This document shows, in pieces, positions 44,286 to 52,626 of a DNA stretch of 64,000 nucleotides. Each line of letters starts with the position of its first letter. The first letter of the stretch is position 1. The notes under the pieces were generated by a model, which searched no databases, was not told where the DNA came from, and saw only the letters and a program-made list of their open reading frames with translations. The position numbers were made by a program, and so were the translations under genes. This stretch comes from Mangrovivirga halotolerans. GTDB taxonomy: Bacteria > Bacteroidota > Bacteroidia > Cytophagales > Cyclobacteriaceae. Location: assembly GCF_026241165.1 (NCBI RefSeq), contig NZ_JAPFQN010000003.1:1-64000 (forward strand), given 5' to 3'.

Positions 44286-45275
44286 TTAGAGTTTAAATGC
44301 AGCCGCTGCGAATGCTAATCCACCACCGGAGCCGATAAAAAATACGATATCACCTTTTGACACTTTTCCTTCTTTGACAGCTTCATCAAGAGCCATTGGA
44401 ATTGCAGCAGAACCGGTATAGCCATATCGATCCATGATGTAGTGAGCTTTGTCATGTGGCAGCCCCAGGTTGTCCAGCATTTGATGGATGCTGCTTATAT
44501 TGATCTGAGTCATGAAGAACATTTTCACATCTTCAGGACTGAGATCGTTCTCTTTCATTAATCGTTGAGCCATTTCTGTCCAGTTGGTTGGATTAAGCTC
44601 TTTGGGAAACTTTTTGACGAACTGGAGTTGGTGAGTTCTGTCAGTCAGTACATCAGTGGTAACCGGTTGTTTAGCGCCTCCGGAATAGATACCCATCCAG
44701 TCATGATACTCACCGCAAGTGAACTGATGTGCACTCATGAAGCCCCTGTCGGGTTCTTCTGTAGATTTTAGGATTACGGCACCCGCGCCATCAGCAAATA
44801 AGGTGACCGTTTTTTTGTCTTCCTTATTCAGGTGCTTACTCATTGCGTAAGCTCCAATTACAAGAATATTTTTGTATTGATCATCAGCTTTAATGTATTT
44901 TGAAGCTGTATCGAGTGCAGTGACAAATCCTGCACAAGCCGTGTTGAGATCAAAAGTTCCGGCTCTTTTAGCTCCGATTCTGTGCTGGACAACTGAAGCT
45001 GTTGATGGTGAAATAAATTCCGGAGTATCGGTAGATACAATAATCATATCCAGATCTTCGGCATTCAGGTCTGCTGCCTTTAATGCTTCAATTGCTGCAT
45101 TTTCACATAGATCAGCAGTGGATTCATCTTCTTTACACCAATGTCTTTCACGAATAGTTAAGTTTTCGACTAGCCAGGTATCCACATCTTCACCCAGCTG
45201 TTCGTTAAAGTGCTTATTTGTAAGAGTAAGCTCAGGAACATATGATCCTGTGCCTGCAATAATGGCGTTTCTCAT
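44286..45275 (-). CDS. 3-oxoacyl-ACP synthase III-like (FabH-fold) enzyme with altered active site
   Basis: 329 aa, thiolase fold. The nucleophile is present (Cys114 in DLNTACAGFVTAL), as are the IIVSTDTPEFISPSTAS and LFADGAGAVIL segments typical of KAS III. Aligned by eye to E. coli FabH, the His of the PHQAN motif is Thr256 (FMTQIN) and the Asn of the GNTSAAS motif is Tyr286 (YGYTGSAA). The Cys-His-Asn set needed for decarboxylative condensation is thus reduced to Cys. It may act as an acyl or acetyl transferase, or use a different partner residue. It lies between an SDR gene (12 bp gap) and a symporter gene (4 bp gap) in one operon. Confidence 0.88.
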   Translation of the reverse strand: MRNAIIAGTGSYVPELTLTNKHFNEQLGEDVDTWLVENLTIRERHWCKEDESTADLCENAAIEALKAADLNAEDLDMIIVSTDTPEFISPSTASVVQHRIGAKRAGTFDLNTACAGFVTALDTASKYIKADDQYKNILVIGAYAMSKHLNKEDKKTVTLFADGAGAVILKSTEEPDRGFMSAHQFTCGEYHDWMGIYSGGAKQPVTTDVLTDRTHQLQFVKKFPKELNPTNWTEMAQRLMKENDLSPEDVKMFFMTQINISSIHQMLDNLGLPHDKAHYIMDRYGYTGSAAIPMALDEAVKEGKVSKGDIVFFIGSGGGLAFAAAAFKL

Positions 45276-45287
45276 GGTTAGTTCAGT

Positions 45288-46028
45288 TTAAAGGGTTACA
45301 GCTCCATCGACACTGATTGTCGTTCCACTGATAAAAGAAGCTTCATCTGAGGATAGAAAAGCATATACATTGGCGATTTCTTCGGGTTTGCCAAATCGTC
45401 CCAGTGGAGTTTTGCCATTGATCATATCGATCACTTTCTGAGGGATCGTCTCGATCATTTCAGTGGCAATAAAACCAGGAGCAACTGCATTTACTGTAAT
45501 TCCTTTTCTTCCAAGTTCTTTAGCCCATGTTTTGGTCATGCCGATTACTCCAGCCTTAGTAGCCACGTAATTAGTCTGACCAAAATTTCCATATAGCCCA
45601 ACAACTGATGAAGCATTGATAATTCTACCTGACCCTTGTTCGATCATGTATTTGCTTACTGCTTTAGTGCAATAGAAAACACCACTAAGATTAACGTCAA
45701 TTACATTTTGCCACTGTTCTTCAGTTATTTTCGCCAGGGTTGCATCCTTAGTGATCCCGGCATTATTAACCAGGATATCTATTTTACCAAAATCCTGATA
45801 TACAGCTTCAGCAGCATTCTCAACAGCTTTTAAATCTGTTGTGTCAACTTTATAGAATTTGATTTTTGTATCGCCACCAGAGAAATCTGAAACAGCCTTA
45901 TTTCCTTTTTCTTCCTGAACATCCCAGATTGCTACATCGGCGCCTTCATTGATGAACTTTTCAACGGTGGCATATCCTATACCTGATGCACCTCCGGTAA
46001 TGATTGCTACTTTATTTTTTAATTTCAT
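45288..46028 (-). CDS. SDR-family 3-oxoacyl reductase (FabG-like)
   Basis: 246-aa classical short-chain dehydrogenase. Cofactor loop GGASGIGYA (TGxxxGIG type), NNAGITKD, catalytic Ser in NASSVVGLYG, and Tyr/Lys in NYVATKAGV; the C-terminus reads FISGTTISVDGAVTL, the standard FabG ending. It reduces 3-oxoacyl-ACP or -CoA, or acts on another hydroxyacyl substrate, with NAD(P)H. First gene of the four- to five-gene minus-strand operon SDR, KAS III-like, symporter, ligase, TPR-like. Its upstream region holds the 17-bp element shared with the hydrolase/TonB receptor unit. Confidence 0.93.
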   Translation of the reverse strand: MKLKNKVAIITGGASGIGYATVEKFINEGADVAIWDVQEEKGNKAVSDFSGGDTKIKFYKVDTTDLKAVENAAEAVYQDFGKIDILVNNAGITKDATLAKITEEQWQNVIDVNLSGVFYCTKAVSKYMIEQGSGRIINASSVVGLYGNFGQTNYVATKAGVIGMTKTWAKELGRKGITVNAVAPGFIATEMIETIPQKVIDMINGKTPLGRFGKPEEIANVYAFLSSDEASFISGTTISVDGAVTL

Positions 46029-46096
46029 GTTTTTATTCGGTTAGATCTCAAATATGGATTGTAGTGTATTTTTTATCTAACTTTTAATGAAATTGA

Positions 46097-46113
46097 AAGG
46101 GTTGACTTTTGTG
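46097..46113 (-). promoter_or_regulatory. Shared 17-bp upstream element (copy B), before the SDR operon
   Basis: AAGGGTTGACTTTTGTG on the plus strand, 68 bp upstream of the SDR start codon, identical to 39737-39753 and in the same orientation. A partial copy, TAGGTTGACTATTGAA (46163-46178, sharing GGTTGACT), lies about 65 bp further from the gene. Confidence 0.55.
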
Positions 46114-46207
46114 GTATTGTTTGGCTGAATTTAATTTTTATGTATTTAAAATTGAATTTTAGTAGGTTGACTATTGAAGATAATAAATGTATTTTGGAGG
46201 GAGTGTT

Positions 46208-47626
46208 TTATTCATTGATGTCCCAACCACCACCAAGTGCTTTGTAGAGACTTGCGTATGCGGAAAGTAATTGTCGAAGTGTACCGGCCAGGTTTTGCTG
46301 AGATTCAAAGTATTGTCTTTGAGATTCAAGGTATTCCAGGTAACTGGTCTGACCCTGATCGTATCTGTTTTGAGAAAGCATTTGTGCACTGGCTGCCGCT
46401 TCTACATGTTGCCTTCTTGCAATAAGTTCTTTTTCAAGTGTAGAAATTTCTATTGTTACATCTTCAACATCGCGAAACGCATTTAATAACGTTCTTTCAT
46501 AGCTATATAGAGACTGTTCTCTTTTGCTTTTTTCAGAGTCGGCAATTCTTTTTAGTCTGTTCCAATTAAAAAGTGGCCCCAGGATTGATCCTCCTATACT
46601 CCAGATCATTGTCCCGTTGCTAAAACTTAGCGGATCGGTCATTGCATAACCAATAGCGCCATTTAGGCTGAGTGAAGGAAGCCTGTTTGCCTGAGCAACT
46701 CCAACAAGTGCATTTTGAATGATTACTTCTTGTTCTGCTACCATAATATCCGGCCTTCGGGTAAGTAACTCAATTGGTAAAACCTCAGGAATTATTATTG
46801 ATGTGTCTTGTTTATAAATATCAATTCCTGTTGGGATAGATTTTGGATTTGTGCCGGTAAGGACACTGATCAGGTTTTCTGTTTTAATTATTTCCCTTTC
46901 GAAAACGGGGATTGTACTGGCAGCAATTGCTCGTTGTATTTGAGCCTGGTTTAGATCGATGCCGGGTATTATCCCACGGTCAAACCGGGCTTCAATTATG
47001 TAGAGCATGCTATCTCTAAGAGTTAAAGTTTGTTCAGATATCTCCAGTCTTTTTCTGAGTTCCAGAAGTTGGAAATATGCATCGGCCAAAGTAGCTAATA
47101 AGCTAATTTGGATAGATCTGTAGCCATATTCAGAAGCCAGAATCTGTGCTTTGGCTGCCTCATTTAATCTCCGGTATTTACCCCAGAAATCTAGTTCCCA
47201 GTTCATAAACCCTGTGCCATATGCGAAGTTTTGGGTGCTGCCGATGTTTCCATTTAAGAAATTTCCCCGGGTAATATTTGCTTCATACCCAAAGTAAGGT
47301 AGTAGATTAGATCGTTGGATGATCAGGTTAAATTGAGCCTGAGTAATATTCTCTGCAGCAATTTTAAGATCCTGATTATTTTCTAATGCAGATTTCACCA
47401 ATGAGTCTAACACCGGATCATTGAAGATCGAAAACCAGCTAATGTCTATCAGCGAATCAGTAAAAAGAGTATCCGTGTTTACAGTGATATCAATATTTGA
47501 GAAAGCGGGGTTTTTTACACGAAATTCATCGGGAACTTCAACTTCAACACCCTTATAATTCTGTCCCACTTTACAGGAAGAGAATAAAATTAACAGGCTA
47601 AAAATGTAAAAGATTGATCTATTCAT
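46208..47626 (-). CDS. Outer-membrane efflux lipoprotein (TolC/NodT family)
   Basis: 472 aa; lipobox LLILFSSC near residue 18. Two copies of the OEP repeat form the barrel and the long alpha-helical tunnel; landmarks are the family's N-terminal VPDEFRV, LDFWGKYRR and RPDIMVAEQEVI, and the C-terminal RYDQGQTSYLEYLESQRQYF. It forms the outer-membrane duct of the RND pump encoded just upstream; its start overlaps the pump gene's end by eight bases. Third gene of the operon. Confidence 0.94.
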   Translation of the reverse strand: MNRSIFYIFSLLILFSSCKVGQNYKGVEVEVPDEFRVKNPAFSNIDITVNTDTLFTDSLIDISWFSIFNDPVLDSLVKSALENNQDLKIAAENITQAQFNLIIQRSNLLPYFGYEANITRGNFLNGNIGSTQNFAYGTGFMNWELDFWGKYRRLNEAAKAQILASEYGYRSIQISLLATLADAYFQLLELRKRLEISEQTLTLRDSMLYIIEARFDRGIIPGIDLNQAQIQRAIAASTIPVFEREIIKTENLISVLTGTNPKSIPTGIDIYKQDTSIIIPEVLPIELLTRRPDIMVAEQEVIIQNALVGVAQANRLPSLSLNGAIGYAMTDPLSFSNGTMIWSIGGSILGPLFNWNRLKRIADSEKSKREQSLYSYERTLLNAFRDVEDVTIEISTLEKELIARRQHVEAAASAQMLSQNRYDQGQTSYLEYLESQRQYFESQQNLAGTLRQLLSAYASLYKALGGGWDINE

Positions 47627-50600
47627 TTTCAGTTCTGTTTACAGATTTAGAAATGAGATCTCTTTTCTTTTCATATCCTGCAACTTTACCGACCAATACA
47701 AATAGCATCGGGTAAAGAAAGACTCCCAGCATAGTAGCTAGCGTCATGCCTCCGAGCAGCGCCATTCCCATTACTTTCCTGGCCTCAGCTCCCGATCCAC
47801 TTGCAAGTAGTAAAGGAAATATTCCAAGAATAAAAGAGAATGCCGTCATCAATATGGGTCTGAAACGCAACCTGGCTGATTCGACTGCTGAATCAAATAA
47901 GGATAGCCCCTCATCAAATTTTATTTTGGCAAATTCAACAATCAGGATAGCATTTTTAGCTGCCATGGCAATCAGCATTACCAGCGATATTTGAGCAAAA
48001 ATATTTACCAGGAAAGACTCACTAAATAGCCTTGCAATATAAAGGAATAAGAGTGCTCCCAATACGGCAAAGGGAGTACCCAGCAAGATTGCAAAAGGCA
48101 TAGACCAGCTTTCATATTGAGCAGCGAGAATAAGAAATACGAAGAAAAGTGAGAAGCTAAAGATAATTCCCAATTGACCAGATGATTTCTTCTCCTGGTA
48201 ACTCATGGCATTGAATGAATAGGCCATGTTTTCAGGGAGCGTTTCTGTAGCAACTTCTTCCAGCGCATTCAAGGCATCAATTGAACTATATCCCCGGGCG
48301 GGTGCACCGGTAACTTCTACTGCCCTGTACAGGTTGAATCTGTTTGTATAATCAGGGCCTGAAGTTTTATTGACAGTAACAAAGGTGGAAACGGGCACAT
48401 TTTCACCCTTATTATTTTTAACATAAAATAGATTAAGTCCTTCTTCACTCTGTCGGTATTCAGGTTCTGCCTGTACATAGGCTTTGTATAGGCGGCCAAA
48501 CCTGTTAAAATCATTGACATATGCGCCACCTAAAAATGCTCCGAAAGTACTGTAAATGTCGTTTAAGCTAACACCTGCTTTAAGGATTTTCTCGGTATTC
48601 AGTGCCATTGACCTTTGAGGTACGCCGGCTTGAAATGTTGTAAAAGCAGATGCAATCTCGGGTCTTTGTTGAGCAGCCTGAATAAATGCATAAGTGTTTT
48701 TTGCTAAGTAACCAGGGTCTTTGCCTTCTTTGTCCTGAAGCATGATGCTGAAGCCAGAACCATTTCCCAGGCCAGGGATAGCCGGTGGGCCGAAAGTAAA
48801 TACCTGGGCTTCTTTAATTAGCGTCGCAAATTTAACGTTGAATTGCCTGAGCATTTCATTAACAGTTATGTCTCTTTCATCCCAATTCTTAAGTTTTACG
48901 AAAATAAATCCTGAATTAGGAATGAACGAACCTGCCAGCATGCTGAAACCCGTTGCAGTTGTGACATATTCAACATTTTCATTTTCAATTAGAATGTCTT
49001 CAACTTTTTTTGCTACCTGGTCTGATCGTTGAAGAGAACTTGCGTTTGGTAACTGAATGTTAACAAAGAAATATCCCTGGTCTTCTTCCGGTAAAAAGCC
49101 GGATGGGATATTAGCTCCTACAAACCAGGCTGCCAGACCGGTGATCAAAATATATACAATTCCCCTCTTAAACTTTCCGGTAATTACACTGGCATATGAT
49201 GTATAAGACTGGGTGCTTCTGTCAAACCAATTATTGAATTTGTCAAAGAACTTATCCAAAAGACCTTTTTTATCAGATTTTGGTTTGAGTAATAAAGAGC
49301 ATAGCGCCGGGCTCAAGGATAAGGCATTAATTGACGAGAAAACCACTGAAACAGCGATTGTTATGGCAAACTGCTGATAAAGGCTACCGGTAATACCAGC
49401 CATTGCAGCAACTGGAATAAATACGGCGACCATGACCAGGGTTGTTGCAATTACCGGTGCAGTTACTTCACGCATCGCTGCACTGGTAGCCTGTTTTGGG
49501 TCCATACCATTATCCATATTCACCTGCACAGCTTCGACTACGACAATGGCATCGTCAACTACTATACCAATAGCCAATACTAATCCAAGCAGCGAAAGAG
49601 TATTGATTGTAAATCCCAGCAAAGGAAAAAGCATAAAAGCTGCTACCAGAGATACCGGAATAGCCAAAGTAGGGATTAGAGTTGCCCTCCAGTCTTGTAT
49701 AAAGATAAAGACGACCAAAATAACCAGTAACAATGCGATGATCAGTGTTTCAATGATTTCGTTAATTCCAGCCACAATAGGTTCTGTAGCGTCGAGAGAT
49801 ACTGCATACTCTATTCCATCGGGGAAATTTTTGGATAATTCCTCCATAGTTTGATTGACATTTTCAGCCAACTCAACTGCATTAGATCCGGGAGCCTGGT
49901 AGAGGGCCAGAATTGAACACTCTTGCCCGTTTAATCTTGTAAAAGAATTATATGATTCTGTGCCCAATTCAACACGAGCAATATCTTTAATCTTAACCTG
50001 GCTTCCGTCCGCATGAGACCTGATCACCACGTCTTCAAATTCTTTTTCAGTAACCAGTCTGTCAGGAAGCCTGACTGTATAGGTGAATTCGGTACCTGGA
50101 GGTGCAGGCTCTGCACCAAACTTACCTCCGGGGACGATGACATTTTGTTGCCTTATCGCATTGGTAATCTCTGGAATGGTTATGCCCAGTTTGGCTAGTA
50201 TATCAGGTTTTACCCAGACTCTCATCGAGTAATCACTCGCACCCATAACCTGGACACGGCCGATTCCTTTAATCCGGGCTAATTGATCCTGGACATTAAT
50301 TATTCCATAGTTGCCTAAAAATTCCTGGTCATACCTGCCATCGGGGGAGTAGAGCGTAATTAACATCAGGATATTAGGCATTGATTTTTCAGTTTTTACT
50401 CCAAGCCTTTTTACTTCTTCAGGTAGTTTTGGTGTAGCAGCAGAAGTTCGTGTTTGAGTAAAAACCGTATTCATGTCTGGATCGGTTCCCAAGTCGAAGG
50501 TTATTTCCAGGCTCATTGTACCATCATTGGCGTTGGTGGATTTCATGTAAAGCATGTTTTCCACTCCATTTATTTGCTGTTCGAGCGGAGCAGCTACAGA

Positions 50601-50795
50601 CTGTTCCACACTAATTGCATTGGCACCGGTAAATGAAGTTGAAACTCTCACCACTGGAGGGGTGATATTGGGATATTGTTCGATCGGGAGACCTAAAAGA
50701 GAAACACCACCGATGATCACCAGAAATATCGCAATGACAATTGCTACAATAGGTCTTCTAACAAAAAAGATGTGCTTATCATCGAGGTTATTCAT
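47619..50795 (-). CDS. RND multidrug efflux pump, inner-membrane transporter (HAE1/AcrB type)
   Basis: 1058 aa, the full family length, with 12 membrane helices and two large periplasmic loops. It shows the start FVRRPIVAIVIAIFLVIIGG, the helix-4 motif GIVVDDAIVVVEAV with the Asp pair for proton relay, and the second-half GFSIMLQDKEGKD and LIAMAAKNAILIVEFAK (Lys of helix 10). It drives hydrophobic and amphiphilic compounds out with proton motive force as a trimer with the neighbouring adaptor and duct. Middle gene of a three-gene operon: eight-bp gap to the adaptor, eight-bp overlap with the duct gene. The substrate range cannot be read. Confidence 0.95.
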   Translation of the reverse strand: MNNLDDKHIFFVRRPIVAIVIAIFLVIIGGVSLLGLPIEQYPNITPPVVRVSTSFTGANAISVEQSVAAPLEQQINGVENMLYMKSTNANDGTMSLEITFDLGTDPDMNTVFTQTRTSAATPKLPEEVKRLGVKTEKSMPNILMLITLYSPDGRYDQEFLGNYGIINVQDQLARIKGIGRVQVMGASDYSMRVWVKPDILAKLGITIPEITNAIRQQNVIVPGGKFGAEPAPPGTEFTYTVRLPDRLVTEKEFEDVVIRSHADGSQVKIKDIARVELGTESYNSFTRLNGQECSILALYQAPGSNAVELAENVNQTMEELSKNFPDGIEYAVSLDATEPIVAGINEIIETLIIALLLVILVVFIFIQDWRATLIPTLAIPVSLVAAFMLFPLLGFTINTLSLLGLVLAIGIVVDDAIVVVEAVQVNMDNGMDPKQATSAAMREVTAPVIATTLVMVAVFIPVAAMAGITGSLYQQFAITIAVSVVFSSINALSLSPALCSLLLKPKSDKKGLLDKFFDKFNNWFDRSTQSYTSYASVITGKFKRGIVYILITGLAAWFVGANIPSGFLPEEDQGYFFVNIQLPNASSLQRSDQVAKKVEDILIENENVEYVTTATGFSMLAGSFIPNSGFIFVKLKNWDERDITVNEMLRQFNVKFATLIKEAQVFTFGPPAIPGLGNGSGFSIMLQDKEGKDPGYLAKNTYAFIQAAQQRPEIASAFTTFQAGVPQRSMALNTEKILKAGVSLNDIYSTFGAFLGGAYVNDFNRFGRLYKAYVQAEPEYRQSEEGLNLFYVKNNKGENVPVSTFVTVNKTSGPDYTNRFNLYRAVEVTGAPARGYSSIDALNALEEVATETLPENMAYSFNAMSYQEKKSSGQLGIIFSFSLFFVFLILAAQYESWSMPFAILLGTPFAVLGALLFLYIARLFSESFLVNIFAQISLVMLIAMAAKNAILIVEFAKIKFDEGLSLFDSAVESARLRFRPILMTAFSFILGIFPLLLASGSGAEARKVMGMALLGGMTLATMLGVFLYPMLFVLVGKVAGYEKKRDLISKSVNRTENE

Positions 50796-50803
50796 TTTTC
50801 AGA

Positions 50804-51937
50804 TCAGTTTTTTGTAACCTGGGAATTAAAGTCAGTTAGAATCGGGTCAATTTTAACATCGTTGGATACCTTTTGGATACCTTCAAGAACTATTTTGTCT
50901 CCGGCCTTTAATCCGGATTTCACGATATAATAATCATGATATTGAGATAAAATTTCTATTTGTTGTTGTTCTACCTGGTTATTCTCATTTACCTTCCAGA
51001 CTGAAAACCTTCCCTGCATTTCGGATACAGCTCTTTGTGGAACTAATAGAGCATCGTTTATACTAGCAACTGTTGCTCGTACTTTTGCAAATTGTCCGGG
51101 GCGGATAACTTCTTCAGGATTTGGAAATGCTGCCTGAACCAGGATTGCGCCTGTTGAAGCGTCAACCTGTCTGTTAATAAATTTAACCATTCCCTGATAT
51201 GGAAAGACCGAACCATCAGCTAATACTAATTTTAGAGGCACCTTTTTTCTAGGACTTTCATCTCCACGGTTTTTCTCCAGATGACCCATTATCTGGAGGT
51301 AGTCGTTTTCAGTTAGAAAAAATTCAACATGAATCGTATCTATTCTGGAAACAGTATTCAGATTGATAGAGCCGGGCGCATTGCCGATATATTCTCCCTC
51401 TTTTACATTGGTTTTTCCGATTATTCCATCAATTGGCGATTTGATGCTGGTGTATCCAAGGTTGATTTCCTGCATGTTAACTTGTGCTTTTGCCGCTTTA
51501 AGACTTGCTTCGGCGGCATCCCGGGAAGCTATTGCCGCATCCAGGTCCTTTTTACTTACCGCATTCATATCAGCCAGGGGCTTTATCCTTTCAAGATCAT
51601 TCCGGGCTTTTACCAACCTTGTGTTGGCTGCTGCAAGATCACTTTCAGCGGCTACTACTGACTCTTTAAAAGGTTGTGAGTCTATCGTGTATAAAAGCTG
51701 ATCCTTTTTGACCGGAAAACCTTCTTTAAAATGAATTCCATCAAGAAACCCGGATACTCTCGCACGTATCGGGATGTCTTTCTGTCCATAAACCTGGCCC
51801 ACAAATTCCCTTTCCAGGCTAATACTGTCTTTTTTTACCTCAACAACCGGAATTTGAATTAATGTAGTAGTTTGTGTTTCTTTTTTAGAACAGGAAACTA
51901 TTGTGATTATTAATAAAAATACGGGTAAAAATCTCAT
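50804..51937 (-). CDS. RND efflux periplasmic adaptor (membrane fusion protein, AcrA type)
   Basis: 377 aa; lipobox IITIVSC (Cys about 16) anchors it to the inner membrane. Order seen: first half of the biotinyl-lipoyl-like domain (GQKDIPIRARVSGFLDGIHF), a helical hairpin of about 100-170 rich in Ala/Lys/Asp, second lipoyl half (NLGYTSIKSPIDGIIGKTNV), beta-barrel domain and membrane-proximal domain ending LEGIQKVSNDVKI. It links the pump with the outer-membrane duct. First gene of the operon; no regulator gene is next to it, since the divergent neighbour is a DUF1697 gene. Confidence 0.95.
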   Translation of the reverse strand: MRFLPVFLLIITIVSCSKKETQTTTLIQIPVVEVKKDSISLEREFVGQVYGQKDIPIRARVSGFLDGIHFKEGFPVKKDQLLYTIDSQPFKESVVAAESDLAAANTRLVKARNDLERIKPLADMNAVSKKDLDAAIASRDAAEASLKAAKAQVNMQEINLGYTSIKSPIDGIIGKTNVKEGEYIGNAPGSINLNTVSRIDTIHVEFFLTENDYLQIMGHLEKNRGDESPRKKVPLKLVLADGSVFPYQGMVKFINRQVDASTGAILVQAAFPNPEEVIRPGQFAKVRATVASINDALLVPQRAVSEMQGRFSVWKVNENNQVEQQQIEILSQYHDYYIVKSGLKAGDKIVLEGIQKVSNDVKIDPILTDFNSQVTKN

Positions 51938-52047
51938 CTTTAAGCTCCGTTAGGGTAGGTATGAAAGTAATAGGAATTATGAATAATTCCTATATTAAAT
52001 TATAATATTCTAATGTTAAAACAAAGCTAATTCACTTATATTTGGTT

Positions 52048-52587
52048 ATGGAAAAAAAGATTTGTCTGTTACGTGGAATTAATGTGAGTGGTAAGAATAA
52101 AATTAAGATGAAAGATCTCAGGGATCATCTTGAATCTTCAGGACTACAAAATGTTTCAACCTATATTCAAAGTGGAAATATTGTCTTTGAAACCAGGAAA
52201 AAAGATTCAAGTAATATCGCTGAGGATATCAGGAGCTTAATTTCAGACAAATATGGATACGATGTTTCCTGTCTTGTTATCGAACCTGAGAAATTAGAAA
52301 AGATTTTAGCAGGTTTGCCCGAAATAATTGAAGACGGCAGATCCTCAAAAAAGATTTACTTTATGATTCTCGATGCCCTTCCATCAGAAGATAGGTTATC
52401 ATTATTGAAAGATCCGAAGGCATACGAACCAGAGCGGTTTAAGATAATCGATGATGTTATCTACTATTCCATTCCCGATCATATCAGTCCAGGAAAGCTA
52501 AATACTAATTTATTTGAGAATAAACTAAAGGTTACAGGGACTACGAGAAATAAAAATACAATTGAAAAACTGTTAGACATGGTTTAA
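52048..52587 (+). CDS. DUF1697 family protein
   Basis: 179 aa from the ATG at 52048; an in-frame TTG two codons upstream is less likely. One DUF1697 domain: it opens with ICLLRGINVSGKNKIKMKDL, continues with LQNVSTYIQSGNIVFE, the family signature, and near the end has TGTTRNKNTIEKLLDM (normally TTRNWNTV). Structures in this family resemble ferredoxin-like folds; no function is proven. It is divergent from the RND operon and converges on a TonB receptor gene. Confidence 0.92.
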   Translation: MEKKICLLRGINVSGKNKIKMKDLRDHLESSGLQNVSTYIQSGNIVFETRKKDSSNIAEDIRSLISDKYGYDVSCLVIEPEKLEKILAGLPEIIEDGRSSKKIYFMILDALPSEDRLSLLKDPKAYEPERFKIIDDVIYYSIPDHISPGKLNTNLFENKLKVTGTTRNKNTIEKLLDMV

Positions 52588-52626
52588 TCCATGAGTCTTT
52601 GTATTCTCAATAGCATAAACAAAGAA

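Noticed and set aside
36170-46028. Ole-type olefin/beta-lactone cluster (KAS III-like, AMP ligase, SDR and alpha/beta hydrolase as OleA, C, D, B)
   Set aside because: The four enzyme classes match by name, but the SDR is a short classical FabG type rather than the longer OleD type, the ligase has an ordinary acyl-CoA synthetase C-terminus, OleA keeps His and Asn that are missing here, and a symporter and TonB receptor have no place in that pathway.
46237-46486. Plus-strand frames inside the outer-membrane efflux gene
   Set aside because: They lie wholly within a well-supported efflux gene on the other strand and have no family features.
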